Positions 40,121 through 49,873 of a stretch of DNA of 54,617 bases are shown here, piece after piece. The stretch comes from Halorubrum sp. 48-1-W (GTDB lineage Archaea; Halobacteriota; Halobacteria; Halobacteriales; Haloferacaceae). The notes under the pieces are model-generated. The model saw only the letters and a program-made list of their open reading frames with translations. It searched no databases and was not told the DNA's origin. Every line of letters begins with the position of its first letter. Position 1 is the stretch's first letter. Where the stretch lies: assembly GCF_003287355.1 (NCBI RefSeq), contig NZ_QMIM01000014.1, positions 1 to 54,617 on the forward strand, written 5' to 3'. Position numbers and translations under genes: made by a program.

Positions 40121-40174
40121 CCGGGATCGGTCGTTCGCGGTGTGTGGACGGCCGGAACGGTCGCGACGTGTGGG

Positions 40175-41641
40175 TCAGTCGCGATCGAGGCCCGTGAATT
40201 CGAAGCGCGCGCCGCCCGAATCGGCGTCCGCCACGGCGACGTCCCAGCCGTGTGCCTCGACGATCTCCCGGACGATGGCCAGCCCGAAGCCGGTCCCGGT
40301 GTCGGCGGTCGTGTGGCCGGACTCGAAGACGTCGTCGCGGTCGGCCTCCGGGATCCCCGGGCCGTCGTCCGCGACGTAGAACCCGTCGGGGAGGTCGCCC
40401 ACGGTGACGGTCACGTCCGTACCGCCGTGTTCGACGCTGTTCCGAAAGAGGTTACCGAACAGCTGTCGGAGGCGGGTCGGGTCGGCACACACGTCCCCCG
40501 ATACCTCGGTTCGGAGCTCCGCCTCCCGGGTGACGACCGTGTCCCAGCAGTCGGAGACGAACGCGTCGAGGTCGATCGACTCCCGTTCGTCGATCAGCTG
40601 TCCCTGCTTCGCGAGCGACAGGATGTTCTCGATGAGGTCCTCCATCCGCGCGTGTGCGTTCGCCACCGCCTCCCGGTGGGTGTCGTCCTCCCGTGCCGGC
40701 TCTATCAGATCCAGATGACCGATAGCGGTGTTCAGGGGGTTACGCAGGTCGTGGCTCACGACCTCCGCGAACTCCTCGAGCTGACGGTTCTTCCGACGAA
40801 GCCGGTCCTCGGCGCGCTTCCGGTCGGTGATGTCGAGGTACGCGCCGAGCGCTTCATCGTGACCGTCCGCCGAGAGATGCGTCGCGACGAGCAGGAACGT
40901 ACGGCGCTCGCCGGACGCCGTCCGACGGACGACCTCCCGGTGAACGCGTTCGCCCTGCCGGATCCGGTCGTTGATCTCGCCCGCGGCGTCCGCCTCCTCC
41001 GCATCGACGATGAAGCCGTCGAGCGACGACCCGACCAAGCGATCCTCCTCGAGGCCGAACTGGTCTCTGAACGCGCGGTTCGTCTGTTCGACGATCGGGT
41101 CGCCGTCGCTAAATTCGGAGATCACGATCGGGACCGGCACCGCGTCGAGGAGTTGCTCGAAGCGGTCACGGTCCCGTTCGGCACGCTCCCGAGACGCGCG
41201 AAGTTCGGTGATGTCCTCGTTGACGGCGACGAAGCGGACGATGTCCCCCTCCCCGTTCGTTATCGGCGAGATCGTTTGCTTTGCGACGTAGCGCTCGCCG
41301 TTTCGCCGCTCGTTTATGATCTCGCCGTGCCAGGTGTCGCCGGAGAGGATCGTGTCCCAGAGCCGCTCGTAGAACTGCTGGTCGTGAACCCCCGACTGGA
41401 GGATGTTGGCGTTGCTACCGACGGCCTCCTCCGCGCTGTACCCGCTCTGCTCCTCGAAGGCATCGTTGACGAACTGGATCGTCCCGCCGATGTCGGTCCA
41501 GTATATCGAGTGACCCGCGTTACACACGACCTCGCGGAACGTCCGAACGTCCAAGCTGGTCGACCCGCCGTCGGATCCGATCCCGGCCGCGTCGACCGTG
41601 TCGCCGTCGGACGGTCCGTCGGAGGAGTGCGAGGGGCCCAT
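40175..41641 (-). CDS. PAS-domain sensor histidine kinase
   Basis: The product has 488 residues. Two PAS domains occupy about 30-150 (HSIYWTDIGGTIQFVNDAFEEQSGY) and 155-275 (LLDAVPVPIVISEFSDG), both without membrane segments, so the sensor is cytoplasmic. The first PAS has a WxGEI/NERRNGE pattern close to photo- or redox-sensing PAS domains, but it has no Cys of the LOV type at the usual site. The phospho-acceptor His is residue 297 (VVSHDLRNPL), followed by an ATPase domain with N box FRNSVEHGG, DDGPGIP and GTGFGLAI. ATG 41641 has a TTGTATATC box about 32 nt upstream. Its response regulator is not adjacent. Confidence 0.9.
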   Translation of the reverse strand: MGPSHSSDGPSDGDTVDAAGIGSDGGSTSLDVRTFREVVCNAGHSIYWTDIGGTIQFVNDAFEEQSGYSAEEAVGSNANILQSGVHDQQFYERLWDTILSGDTWHGEIINERRNGERYVAKQTISPITNGEGDIVRFVAVNEDITELRASRERAERDRDRFEQLLDAVPVPIVISEFSDGDPIVEQTNRAFRDQFGLEEDRLVGSSLDGFIVDAEEADAAGEINDRIRQGERVHREVVRRTASGERRTFLLVATHLSADGHDEALGAYLDITDRKRAEDRLRRKNRQLEEFAEVVSHDLRNPLNTAIGHLDLIEPAREDDTHREAVANAHARMEDLIENILSLAKQGQLIDERESIDLDAFVSDCWDTVVTREAELRTEVSGDVCADPTRLRQLFGNLFRNSVEHGGTDVTVTVGDLPDGFYVADDGPGIPEADRDDVFESGHTTADTGTGFGLAIVREIVEAHGWDVAVADADSGGARFEFTGLDRD

Positions 41642-41727
41642 CGTACGAGTCTGCCGTTTCCGGCGGACCGATATACAACTGTCGGCTGTTCGCTCGGGGG
41701 TATCGTCACTCCGCCCCCGGCGACCGA

Positions 41728-42915
41728 TCACTCGTTTCGGGGACTGCTCGGATGGTAGTCGGTGTCGTACTCGCCCGGGCGGCCGTCGACACGGTCGGGG
41801 TTGATCCGGCCACCGAGCAGCATGAAATCGAGGACCGTACAGTACAACATCGCCTCCACGACGGGGACCGCACGCGGCGGGAGCACGGGGTCGTGGCGTC
41901 CGACGACCTGGATCTCTTTTTCCTCGCCGGTCTCCCAGTCCGCGGTGCGTTGCTTCTTCGGGATCGAGGTGGGCGCGTGCCACGTCGCCTCGCCGTAGAT
42001 CGGCTCGCCGGTCGTTATCCCGCCCTGGAGCCCGCCGTGGTCGTTGCCGACGGGGACGGGGTCGCCCTCATCGCTCTCGACGTGTTCGAACGACTCCCCG
42101 TCGTCGAACGTCCAGTCCTCGTTGCGGTCGCTACCGGCGACGCCGACCGCGTCCCTCCCGAGGCCGAACTCGACGGCGGTGGTCGCGGGGATGGAGAACA
42201 TCGCCCGGCCCAGCCTGGCGGGGAAACCGTCGAACCGCGGCGCACCCAGCCCGCGCGGGACCCCTCGACACTCGAAGTAGATGGAGCCGCCGATGGAGTC
42301 GCCACGCTCCTGGTACTCCTCGATGAGCTCTTGCATCTCGGCGGCTACCTCGGGGTCGGCACACCGCACGTCGTTCCCCTCGCTCTCCTCGAGGAGCTGT
42401 TCGAAGCTCACGTCGTCGGCCTCGACGTCGCCGATCCGGTTCACGTGGGCTTTGATCGTCACGTCGTAGTCGGAAGCGTCGAGCACCTGTTCGGCGACCG
42501 CACCCGCTGCGACCCAGTTCACCGTCTCGCGCGCGGAGGAGCGCCCGCCGCCGCCCCAGTTGCGCGTTCCGAACTTCGCGGAGTAGGTGTAGTCGCCGTG
42601 TGATGGGCGCGGCGCGGTGACGTACGGCTCGTACTTGCCCGAGCGCGCGTCCTTGTTCTGGATCACCATCCCGATCGGCGTTCCCGTGGTGTAGCCGTCC
42701 TGGACGCCGGAGTTGACGACGACCTCGTCCGGCTCGCCCCGCGAGGTGGTGATCATCGACTGGCCCGGCTTGCGCCGGTCGAGCTGTGCCTGGATCGCGT
42801 CCTCGTCGAGCTCGACGCCCGCGGGCACGCCCGAGACGGTCACGCCCATCGCGTCGCCGTGGCTCTCGCCGTAGGTGGTCACCTGAAAGAGGCGACCGAA
42901 CCGGTTCCCGTTCAT
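41728..42915 (-). CDS. aroC: Chorismate synthase
   Basis: This enzyme makes chorismate from 5-enolpyruvylshikimate 3-phosphate with reduced FMN, the last step of the shikimate pathway. The product has 395 residues. Signatures GESHGDAMG near the N-terminus, RPSHGDYTY and GGGGRSSARETVNWVAAGA in the middle and DHGGLQGGITTGEPI near residue 300 are all present. ATG 42915 starts MNGNRFGRLFQV, the common N-terminus, with CCTATATGC about 26 nt upstream. The frame continues further but the extension is Arg/Ser-rich. Single gene, divergent from the oxidoreductase. Confidence 0.95.
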   Translation of the reverse strand: MNGNRFGRLFQVTTYGESHGDAMGVTVSGVPAGVELDEDAIQAQLDRRKPGQSMITTSRGEPDEVVVNSGVQDGYTTGTPIGMVIQNKDARSGKYEPYVTAPRPSHGDYTYSAKFGTRNWGGGGRSSARETVNWVAAGAVAEQVLDASDYDVTIKAHVNRIGDVEADDVSFEQLLEESEGNDVRCADPEVAAEMQELIEEYQERGDSIGGSIYFECRGVPRGLGAPRFDGFPARLGRAMFSIPATTAVEFGLGRDAVGVAGSDRNEDWTFDDGESFEHVESDEGDPVPVGNDHGGLQGGITTGEPIYGEATWHAPTSIPKKQRTADWETGEEKEIQVVGRHDPVLPPRAVPVVEAMLYCTVLDFMLLGGRINPDRVDGRPGEYDTDYHPSSPRNE

Positions 42916-43037
42916 ACCCCCACGTGTGGCCGGGGGCATATAGGGGTTGCAATCCGCGAACGCGCGGAACGGATATCTCACCGAACCGACGCGATCCTCC
43001 CGGAACCGTGAAAGCTCGCGGTCACCTACGGAAGCGC

Positions 43038-44447
43038 ATGACCGCGAGCAGCGAGCGGGAGTCGACCGCGTCGGACGGGCCACGGTCACGCCCCCCGGTC
43101 CTCGAGGACCCGATAGACCTCGCGGGGCTCCGGCTCCGGAACCGGCTCTACCGCGCCCCGCTCCTCGAGTGTGCCGGCAACGGCCCGGACGCGGTCGACC
43201 GCCTGATCGACCACCTCGAACCGGCCGCAGGGTCGGGAGTCGGGCTGATCCACCAGGGTGCGACGGTCGTCCGCAGCGAGGGGGGGTGTGCCGCGCCGGC
43301 GATGACCCGCGTCCACGACCCGGAGTTCGTCGCCGGGCTCGGCCGGCTCACCGACGTGATCCACGCCCACGGCGCGCGGATCGCGATCCAGCTCGAACAC
43401 GGCGGGCTCCGCTCGATGGAGGTCTGGCACGACGGCTACCGCCGAGCCCATCCCGACCTCGACCAGCTCGCCGTCTCGCGACCGCCCCGGGTCCTCCGGG
43501 CGCTCGACCGGCTCGGCTTCCTCGAGTTCTCCCCGCGGGTCATGGGGACCGCGGAGGTCGAGGCGCTGGCCGCCGACTTCGGCCGTGCGGCCGCCCGCGC
43601 GGTCGACGCCGGCTACGACGCGGTCCACGTCGCCGGCGCGAACATGGGGATCGTCCAGCAGTTCCTCTCGCCGTTCTACAACCGTCGGACGGACCGCTTC
43701 GGGGTGGACCCCGCGGTCGGCCCGGACGACACCCCCGGCGTCGGCGTCGCCTTCCTCGAACGCGTCGCCGAGGAGGTCCGCGACCGCGCCGGCGACGTGC
43801 CACTGCTCACGAAGGTGCCCTCCGAACAGCCGACCCTCCCCGGGATCGGCCCGCACCTGACCGACGACGACGCGGTCGCCGCCTGCGAGCGGCTCGTCGA
43901 CGCCGGGTTCGACGCGGTCGTCCCCGTTCGGACGAGCGTCTTCTGGGACATGAGCGTCGTCCGCGGCCGGTTCCCCGCGTCGGCGTGGCGCGACGAGCGG
44001 CTCCGCGACGGCTTCCGCGAGGCGTTCGGCTCGCTCCCCCGGACCACAGCCGTCGCGGCCGGCAACTGGCTGGAGTCGTTCGCGTACGACCGCGACCCCG
44101 GCTGGAACCGCGACCTCTGTCGCCGGGTTCGTCGGCGGGTCGACGCGCCGGTGTGCTGTGAGGGCGGGCTCCGCGAGCGGGCCGAACTCGACGCGACGCT
44201 CGCTCGCGACGCCGACCTCGTGGGGATGGGCCGCCCGTTCTACGCCGAGCCGGAACTGCCCGCGCGGCTACTCGGTGATCGTGCGGGGCCGGACACTCGG
44301 GTTGTGTGTCGGGACTGTAACAACTGCGCGGTGGCGCAGGCGGCCGGCGAGTCCGGCGTTTGTCGGACACCGGCCGTGCTCCGGGAGGCGGGCGAACTCC
44401 GCCGGCGGGGTGCGTACGACCGTCCGTCGAGTGGGGACCGTGCCTGA
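43038..44447 (+). CDS. Old Yellow Enzyme family NADH:flavin oxidoreductase
   Basis: The product has 469 residues with a TIM barrel: LRNRLYRAPLLE at the first strand, QLEHGG (catalytic His region), VHVAGANMGIVQQFLSP and YNRRTDRFG. VGMGRPFYAEPELPARL matches the C-terminal flavin phosphate-binding region. The end has RVVCRDCNNCAVAQAAGESGVC, with Cys spaced somewhat like the 4Fe-4S cluster of 2,4-dienoyl-CoA reductases, though the second half of that large enzyme (a flavodoxin-like domain) is absent. The substrate is unknown. The ATG at 43038 fits the protein start MTASSERES; no clear TATA box is visible. Confidence 0.87.
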   Translation: MTASSERESTASDGPRSRPPVLEDPIDLAGLRLRNRLYRAPLLECAGNGPDAVDRLIDHLEPAAGSGVGLIHQGATVVRSEGGCAAPAMTRVHDPEFVAGLGRLTDVIHAHGARIAIQLEHGGLRSMEVWHDGYRRAHPDLDQLAVSRPPRVLRALDRLGFLEFSPRVMGTAEVEALAADFGRAAARAVDAGYDAVHVAGANMGIVQQFLSPFYNRRTDRFGVDPAVGPDDTPGVGVAFLERVAEEVRDRAGDVPLLTKVPSEQPTLPGIGPHLTDDDAVAACERLVDAGFDAVVPVRTSVFWDMSVVRGRFPASAWRDERLRDGFREAFGSLPRTTAVAAGNWLESFAYDRDPGWNRDLCRRVRRRVDAPVCCEGGLRERAELDATLARDADLVGMGRPFYAEPELPARLLGDRAGPDTRVVCRDCNNCAVAQAAGESGVCRTPAVLREAGELRRRGAYDRPSSGDRA

Positions 44448-44486
44448 ACCGACGCCGGTTTATCGATCCTCCCCGTGGGTCGTCCC

Positions 44487-44708
44487 ATGCGCGAGCGACT
44501 CACCTCCGACCTCGGCATCTACGCGCTCTCCGGGTTCTTCTCGCTCGTGGTGTTCTTCCTCGCGCTCGGGATCCTCTCCCGGACGCTCCCCGGCGGGCTC
44601 AACGCCCGTCGGACCGCGGGACTCGTCGTGGGCTACCTCCTCTTCCTCGGGGCGTACACCGCCGCCTGGTACATCTACACCGGGATCGACACCCACGAGA
44701 ACGCCTGA
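44487..44708 (+). CDS. Small two-helix membrane protein (73 aa)
   Basis: The product has 73 residues with two hydrophobic segments, at about 12-30 and 45-65, separated by a basic NARRTAG loop. ATG 44487 has a GTTTATCG box about 27 nt upstream, so the start is well supported; a GTG 12 nt earlier is less likely. Similar short proteins occur across haloarchaea without assigned function. It follows the oxidoreductase gene by 39 nt. Confidence 0.8.
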   Translation: MRERLTSDLGIYALSGFFSLVVFFLALGILSRTLPGGLNARRTAGLVVGYLLFLGAYTAAWYIYTGIDTHENA

Positions 44709-44810
44709 TCGCGTCCGCTCGGCGTCCCCCACAGCGTCCGAGGAAGGCGTCGATCGATCCGGAGAACGAGTGATCGCCACGCTTTATTAAGCCGCCCGAG
44801 TACCGGCGAC

Positions 44811-45380
44811 ATGGACCAGTTGCGGCAGTCGCTCCTCGACGCGCCGATCATCGAGAAAGGCGAGTACCAGTACTTCGTCCACCCGATAAGCGACGGCGTC
44901 CCGATGCTCGAACCCGAGCTACTTCGGGAGATCGTCATCCGGATCATCCGGAAGGCGGAGTTGGAGAACGTCGACAAGATCGTCACCCCCGCTGCGATGG
45001 GGATCCACATCTCCACCGCGCTCTCGCTCATGACCGACATCCCGCTCGTCGTCATCCGCAAGCGCCAGTACGGTCTCGACGGCGAGGTGCCGCTGTTCCA
45101 GGAGACGGGCTACTCCGAGTCGGAGATGTACATCAACGACGTCGAGGAGGGCGACCGCGTGCTCGTCTTAGACGACGTGCTCTCGACGGGCGGCACGATG
45201 AAGGCGATCCTCGACGCGCTCACCAACGAGGTCGGCGCGGAGGTCGTCGACGTCGTCGCCGTGATCAAGAAGGCGGGCGAGAACGAACTCGACGACACCG
45301 ACTACGACGTGAAGACGCTGATCAACGTCACCGTCGAGGACGGCGAGGTCGTGATCGTCGACGCTCAGGGCGACGAGTAG
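44811..45380 (+). CDS. hpt: Archaeal hypoxanthine/guanine phosphoribosyltransferase
   Basis: The product has 189 residues. It salvages hypoxanthine or guanine with PRPP to give IMP or GMP. The PRPP loop [13 protein letters not shown] and the acidic pair match type I phosphoribosyltransferases; the pyrophosphate loop [11 protein letters not shown] and flexible loop [10 protein letters not shown] are those of the archaeal HPRT group, which is distinct from adenine enzymes. A TTTATTAAG box lies about 26 nt before the ATG. With guaB it belongs to purine metabolism, but the two are not linked here. Confidence 0.92.
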   Translation: MDQLRQSLLDAPIIEKGEYQYFVHPISDGVPMLEPELLREIVIRIIRKAELENVDKIVTPAAMGIHISTALSLMTDIPLVVIRKRQYGLDGEVPLFQETGYSESEMYINDVEEGDRVLVLDDVLSTGGTMKAILDALTNEVGAEVVDVVAVIKKAGENELDDTDYDVKTLINVTVEDGEVVIVDAQGDE

Positions 45381-45456
45381 GCGGCGAGCAGGCTTTCACC
45401 GGGGAACGGTCCGTCCCGGTCCACACCCTGATACCCGTGGCGCCCCGACCTGTCGC

Positions 45457-47361
45457 ATGAGCGACCGGGAGCCGGACGGCGCGCCCCGGACGGGCAACGT
45501 CGTCTGGCGGCTGTACACCGACTACGCCGACGGGAGCCGTCGCTACGCCGTCTTGGGAACGGTCGCGACCCTGATCGGGCGGGCGCTGGGGCTGCTGCCG
45601 GCGCTGGTGATCGGCCTCGCGGTCGACGCGATCTTCCTCGGCGAACGGGCGTACGCCCTCCCGCTCGTCCCCGCCGGAGTGATTCCGGAGACGCCGACCG
45701 GGCAGCTCTACTTCTCGATCGCGGTGCTGCTCGCCGCGACGGGCGGCGGCGCGATCCTCTCGTGGATCGAGGACTGGGGGTGGAGCGTGTTCGCGCAGCG
45801 GGTCCAGCGCTCGCTCCGCGTCGACGCCTACGACGCGCTTCAAGACCAGGAGCTAGCGTACTTCACCCGCCGGCGCACGGGCGACCTGATGTCGGTGCTG
45901 AACAACGACGTCAACGCCCTCCAGACGTTCTTGGAGGACGGCCTGAGCGCGACGGTGTGGATCCTCGCGACGGTCGGCGGGATCGGTCTCATCCTCGTCG
46001 GGCTCAACCCCACGCTGACCGCGGTCGCGCTACTACCGGTCCCCGCGCTGGCGCTGTTCACGCTGTTATTCACCCGAATCATCGAGCCGCGGTACCTCAC
46101 GGTCCGCGAGGAGATCGGCGACCTGAACGCCCGGCTCGAGAACAGCGTTTCCGGCATCGAGGTGATCAAGACGCAGGGCGCCGAGCGCTTCGAGACGGAC
46201 CGCGTGCGGGCGGCCTCCGACAGCTACCTCCGCGCCAGCCTCGCCGCGATCCGCGTCCGGATCGCGTACTTCCCCGGGCTGAACCTCATCTCGGGGATCG
46301 GCTTCGCGGTGACGTTCCTGCTCGGCGGGCTGTGGGTGCTCGGCGCCGCCCCGCTGGGGCTGGCCGGTTCGCTCACGCCCGGCGCGTTCGTCACGTTCGT
46401 CATCTACGCGCAGCAGTTCATTTGGCCGATCATCAGGCTCGGCGACGTCGTCGACGACTACGAGCGCGCGAAGACCGCCGGCCTCCGCGTCGACGAGCTC
46501 CTCTCCCGGGAGCCGGCCGTCGGCGACCGCGCCGACGCGACGGCCCTGACCGTCACCGACGGGGCCGTCGCCTTCGACGGCGTCACGTTCGCCTACGACG
46601 ACGAGGCCGTGATCCGCGGCGTCGACGTCGCGGTCGAGGGGGGTGCGACCGTCGGCGTCGTGGGGCCGACCGGCGCGGGCAAGTCGACGCTGTTGAAGCT
46701 GCTCCCGCGGCTGTACGACGCCGACGAGGGCGCGGTCCGCGTCGACGGTCGAGACGTCCGCGACGTGACCCTCCGGAGCCTCCGGAACGCGATCGGGTAC
46801 GTCAGTCAGGACCCGTTCCTGTTCTACGGGACGGTCGCGGAGAACATCCGCTACGGCACCTTCGACGCCACCGACGCCGAGGTGCGCGCGGCCGCCGAGC
46901 GGGCGCAAGCCGGCGAGTTCGTTCGGAACCTCCCGGACGGCTACGACACGCTGGTCGGCGAGCGCGGCGTGAAGCTCTCGGGCGGCCAGCGACAGCGGCT
47001 CGCGATCGCCCGCACGATGCTCAAAGACCCCGAGATACTCATCCTCGACGAGGCCACGAGCGCCGTCGACACGGAGACGGAGGCGCTGATACAGGCGAGC
47101 CTCCAAGCGTTCGCCGCCGATCGGACCACCTTCGTGATCGCCCACCGGTTGTCGACGATCCGCAACGCCGACCGCGTCCTCGTGCTCGACGACGGTCGAG
47201 TCGTGGAGGACGGGACGCACCGAGACCTGCTCGCCGATGACGGCCTCTACGCCAACCTGTGGCGCGTTCAGGTCGGTGACATCGAGTCGCTCCCCGCCGC
47301 GTTCCTCGAACGGGCCTTGGAGCGCCAGTCGGTGATCGCCCGGGACGACGAGGAGGCGTAG
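45457..47361 (+). CDS. ABC transporter, fused membrane and ATPase domains
   Basis: The product has 634 residues. Six transmembrane helices lie within residues 30-330 (a type IV exporter fold), with coupling regions such as [18 protein letters not shown]. The ATPase domain has Walker [11 protein letters not shown]-loop [18 protein letters not shown], signature [14 protein letters not shown], Walker [12 protein letters not shown] and the switch His VIAHRLST. It probably works as a homodimer exporting lipids, peptides or drugs. No substrate gene is beside it. A slight gap of 76 bp after hpt has no strong TATA box, so co-transcription with hpt is possible. Confidence 0.92.
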   Translation: MSDREPDGAPRTGNVVWRLYTDYADGSRRYAVLGTVATLIGRALGLLPALVIGLAVDAIFLGERAYALPLVPAGVIPETPTGQLYFSIAVLLAATGGGAILSWIEDWGWSVFAQRVQRSLRVDAYDALQDQELAYFTRRRTGDLMSVLNNDVNALQTFLEDGLSATVWILATVGGIGLILVGLNPTLTAVALLPVPALALFTLLFTRIIEPRYLTVREEIGDLNARLENSVSGIEVIKTQGAERFETDRVRAASDSYLRASLAAIRVRIAYFPGLNLISGIGFAVTFLLGGLWVLGAAPLGLAGSLTPGAFVTFVIYAQQFIWPIIRLGDVVDDYERAKTAGLRVDELLSREPAVGDRADATALTVTDGAVAFDGVTFAYDDEAVIRGVDVAVEGGATVGVVGPTGAGKSTLLKLLPRLYDADEGAVRVDGRDVRDVTLRSLRNAIGYVSQDPFLFYGTVAENIRYGTFDATDAEVRAAAERAQAGEFVRNLPDGYDTLVGERGVKLSGGQRQRLAIARTMLKDPEILILDEATSAVDTETEALIQASLQAFAADRTTFVIAHRLSTIRNADRVLVLDDGRVVEDGTHRDLLADDGLYANLWRVQVGDIESLPAAFLERALERQSVIARDDEEA

Positions 47362-47413
47362 GCGGTCGGCCGCGGGCGTCTTTTATGTCGTGGACGTGAA
47401 GAGAGGGGTACAC

Positions 47414-48091
47414 ATGAGTAGCGCGTTATTCGTCGTGAGCGAGGAGGGCTACTGGGCCGAGGAGTGCATCGAACCGCTGACGACGCTCGAGTCGGAGGGC
47501 GTCGACGTGACGGTCGCGACGCCGTCCGGCTCGCCGCCCGTCGTCGACGAGCGGTCGCTGGACCCGGACGCTGCCGGCGGCGAGGCCGTCGTCGAGGAGT
47601 ACCGCGAGATCGACGCGGAACACCCGAAGCTCAACGATCCGGAGCCGATCGCGACGGTCGACGCCGCGGGGTACGACGCGGTCGTCTTCCCCGGCGGCCA
47701 CGGCACCGTCTGGGACGTGAACCAGGACCGACACGCCCGGCAGCTGTTGCTCGACGCGGTCGCCGGCGACGACGGCGTCGCGCTCGTCGTCTGCCACGCG
47801 GTCGGTATCCTGGCGTTCACCCGCGAGGCCGACGGGACGCCCCTCGTCGAGGGCCGCTCCGTCACCGGTTTCCCGAACGAGTGGGAGGAGGGCATCGTCG
47901 ACGACGAGGACCTGATGCCGGACGGCCGGAAGCTCCCGTACTGGGTCGAAGACGAGGTCCGGCTGGCCGGCGCGGACTGGGACGCCGAGCTCGACGCCGA
48001 CGAGAGCGTGACCGTCGACGGCGACCTGATCACCGCCCGCGGGCCGGGCTCGTCGTCCGCCGCGGCGGCGACACTGCTCGAAGAGCTGTAA
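47414..48091 (+). CDS. DJ-1/PfpI superfamily protein (Hsp31-like)
   Basis: The product has 225 residues. The class I amidotransferase-like fold is clear from VVFPGGHGTVWDV and the nucleophile elbow VVCHAVG with its Cys followed by His, as in the glyoxalase III/Hsp31 group, and Glu in SEEGYWAEE near the start. Members hydrolyse methylglyoxal, act as chaperones or deglycate proteins. ATG 47414 is chosen by a TTTTATG box about 30 nt upstream. It lies 52 nt after the ABC gene. Cytoplasmic; activity is inferred by family. Confidence 0.9.
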   Translation: MSSALFVVSEEGYWAEECIEPLTTLESEGVDVTVATPSGSPPVVDERSLDPDAAGGEAVVEEYREIDAEHPKLNDPEPIATVDAAGYDAVVFPGGHGTVWDVNQDRHARQLLLDAVAGDDGVALVVCHAVGILAFTREADGTPLVEGRSVTGFPNEWEEGIVDDEDLMPDGRKLPYWVEDEVRLAGADWDAELDADESVTVDGDLITARGPGSSSAAAATLLEEL

Positions 48092-48110
48092 CTCGACACC
48101 GATCGCACCG

Positions 48111-48386
48111 CTAGCGGATCACGAACGCGGGCTCCTCGACGCGCTCGCTCTTACACTCCGGACACCGCGAGGGGGCGTTGAGCGGGTCGTCGAAGCCGTC
48201 GAACCCGCAGTCGCGACACTCGGGCGGCGAGACGAGGAACCTCTCGTCGTCCGCGACCGACCGGGAGACGTGTTCGAGGTGCTCGTAGACGGTCGGCGTC
48301 GGCAACGCGAGGTCGGCCGCGATCTCGCTCGCCGTCGCGGGCTCCTCCCGGAGGCGGTCTGCGATCCGCTGGCGGGTCGTTTCCAT
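48111..48386 (-). CDS. HTH regulator fused to a zinc ribbon
   Basis: The product has 91 residues. The N-terminal winged helix (TRQRIADRLREEPATASEIAADLALPTPTVYEHLEHV in outline) is followed by CRDCGFDGFDDPLNAPSRCPEC, a zinc ribbon with two CxxC pairs, fitting the COG3357 group of archaeal regulators. ATG 48386 has TTTTCTC about 27 nt upstream and removes an Arg/Pro-rich extension. It probably binds DNA as a small transcription factor; its targets are unknown. Convergent with the DJ-1 gene, divergent from the sugar nucleotidyltransferase. Confidence 0.85.
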   Translation of the reverse strand: METTRQRIADRLREEPATASEIAADLALPTPTVYEHLEHVSRSVADDERFLVSPPECRDCGFDGFDDPLNAPSRCPECKSERVEEPAFVIR

Positions 48387-48484
48387 ACGTCCCGTGGTCG
48401 TCGGCGCGGGAGAAAACGGCGACGGAACGTCCCACTGCTGACGGGAGCACAAGAAGTATCACGACGGGGATAGAGGATGCGCTT

Positions 48485-49459
48485 ATGAAAGCTGTGGTAC
48501 TTGCCGGCGGGTACGCGACGAGGCTCTGGCCGATCACCAAGGACCGACCGAAGATGTTCCTCCCCGTCGGCGAACGGACCGTCATCGACGAGATATTCGC
48601 CGACCTCGAGGCCGACGACCGGGTGGACGAGGTGTTCGTCTCGACCAACGAGCGCTTCGCCGACACCTTCGACGAGTACCTGGCGGAGAGCGAGTTCGAG
48701 AAGCCGACGCTGTCGATCGAGGAGACGGTCGAGGAGGACGAGAAGTTCGGCGTCGTCGGCGCGCTGGCCCAGCTCGTCGACCGCGAGGGCGTCGAAGACG
48801 ACCTGATGGTCGTCGCTGGCGACAACCTGATCAGCTTCGATCTGGCCGAGTTCGGCGACTTCTTCGACGAGAAGGGGACGCCGGTGCTCGCAGCCTACGA
48901 CGTCGGATCGCTGGAGCGCGCGAAGTCGTACGGGCTCGTCGAGCTCGACGGCGATCAGGTCGTCGACTTCCAGGAGAAGCCGGAGAACCCGAAGAGCACG
49001 CTCGTCTCCATCGCGTGTTACGCCTTCCCCGCCGAGACGCTACCCGACCTCGCGACGTACCTCGAGGACGGGAAGAACCCCGACGAGCCCGGCTGGTTCC
49101 TCCAGTGGCTCCAGTCGCGCGAGCCGGTCCACGCGTTCACCTTCGACGGCGCGTGGTTCGACATCGGCACCGCCGACAGCTACCTCGACACGGTCGAGTA
49201 CGCGCTCGACGGCGGGAGCCTCGTCGCCGACGGCGCGACGGTCGAGGACTCCGAGATCGGCGACGTGGTCCACGTGATGGACGGCGCCGAAGTCGCCGAC
49301 AGCTCGCTCGAGCGCGCCGTCGTCTTCCCCGAGGCGACGATCACGGACAGCGACGTCCAGAACACCGTCGTCGACGAACACGCCGTCCTCGAGGAGATCG
49401 ACCTCACCGGCTCGCTGATCGGGGCGTACACCTCGATCACGAGCGGCGAGGACTTCTGA
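48485..49459 (+). CDS. Sugar-1-phosphate nucleotidyltransferase with left-handed helix tail
   Basis: The product has 324 residues. The Rossmann-like domain begins MKAVVLAGGYATRLWPITKDRPKMFLP, with the GGxxTRL nucleotide motif and Lys of the substrate site; EKPE and FDGAWFDIGTADSY are later signatures. The last 70 residues have hexapeptide-type repeats (ATVEDSEIGDVVHVMDGAEVADSSLERAVVF in outline). It makes an NDP-sugar, probably for glycan or lipid biosynthesis, with UTP or dTTP; the exact sugar is not determined. The ATG has AAGTATCAC about 28 nt upstream. No glycosyltransferase is adjacent. Confidence 0.9.
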   Translation: MKAVVLAGGYATRLWPITKDRPKMFLPVGERTVIDEIFADLEADDRVDEVFVSTNERFADTFDEYLAESEFEKPTLSIEETVEEDEKFGVVGALAQLVDREGVEDDLMVVAGDNLISFDLAEFGDFFDEKGTPVLAAYDVGSLERAKSYGLVELDGDQVVDFQEKPENPKSTLVSIACYAFPAETLPDLATYLEDGKNPDEPGWFLQWLQSREPVHAFTFDGAWFDIGTADSYLDTVEYALDGGSLVADGATVEDSEIGDVVHVMDGAEVADSSLERAVVFPEATITDSDVQNTVVDEHAVLEEIDLTGSLIGAYTSITSGEDF

Positions 49460-49472
49460 GCCGGCGTCCGCG

Positions 49473-49850
49473 TCAGTCCTCACCTTCGTCGCGCACCGCG
49501 TCGACGACGCGCCGAACCGTTTCGTACTCCTCGCTCGACTGGGCGATGAAGCGTACGTCTCGCAGGTTCTCCGGGTCGGACGCGCGGATCGTCTCCGCGA
49601 TGATCCGCGCGCCCGCCTCGAGGTCGAACCCCGCGACGCCACAGCCGAGCGCGGGGATCACGAGCGACTCACAGCCCCGCTCGTCGGCCGCCGTGAGCGC
49701 GTTCCGGGTCGCGTCGCGGACGCTCTCGGCCGTCGCACGGCCGTCCCCGTAGTGGGGCATCGCAACGGCGTGGACCACTATTTCGGCATCCAGACCGAAC
49801 GCGTCGGCCGACGCTTCGGCGATGTCGCCCTGGACCACGGTGAACTCCAT
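49473..49850 (-). CDS. Macrodomain protein missing the ADP-ribose-binding loop
   Basis: The product has 125 residues, while macrodomain proteins usually have 160-190. It begins MEFTVVQGDIAEASADAF, then jumps to GLDAEIVVHAVAMPHYG and VIPALGCGVAGFD. In the family, the segment between the first and second of these holds NAAN and the Gly-rich loop that bind ADP-ribose; about 45 residues are lacking, in frame. Start ATG 49850 has a TCTTAACC box about 28 nt upstream, so expression seems intact. It could be an inactive remnant or a protein with another role. The reading frame is otherwise clean. Confidence 0.85.
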   Translation of the reverse strand: MEFTVVQGDIAEASADAFGLDAEIVVHAVAMPHYGDGRATAESVRDATRNALTAADERGCESLVIPALGCGVAGFDLEAGARIIAETIRASDPENLRDVRFIAQSSEEYETVRRVVDAVRDEGED

Positions 49851-49873
49851 GCGCGGGCGCTCGGTCGCCGCGG

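Noticed and set aside
41642-41983. N-terminal extension of the PAS kinase
   Set aside because: The extra codons are Arg/Pro-rich, overlap the aroC 3' end, and a TATA-like box fits the internal ATG at 41641.
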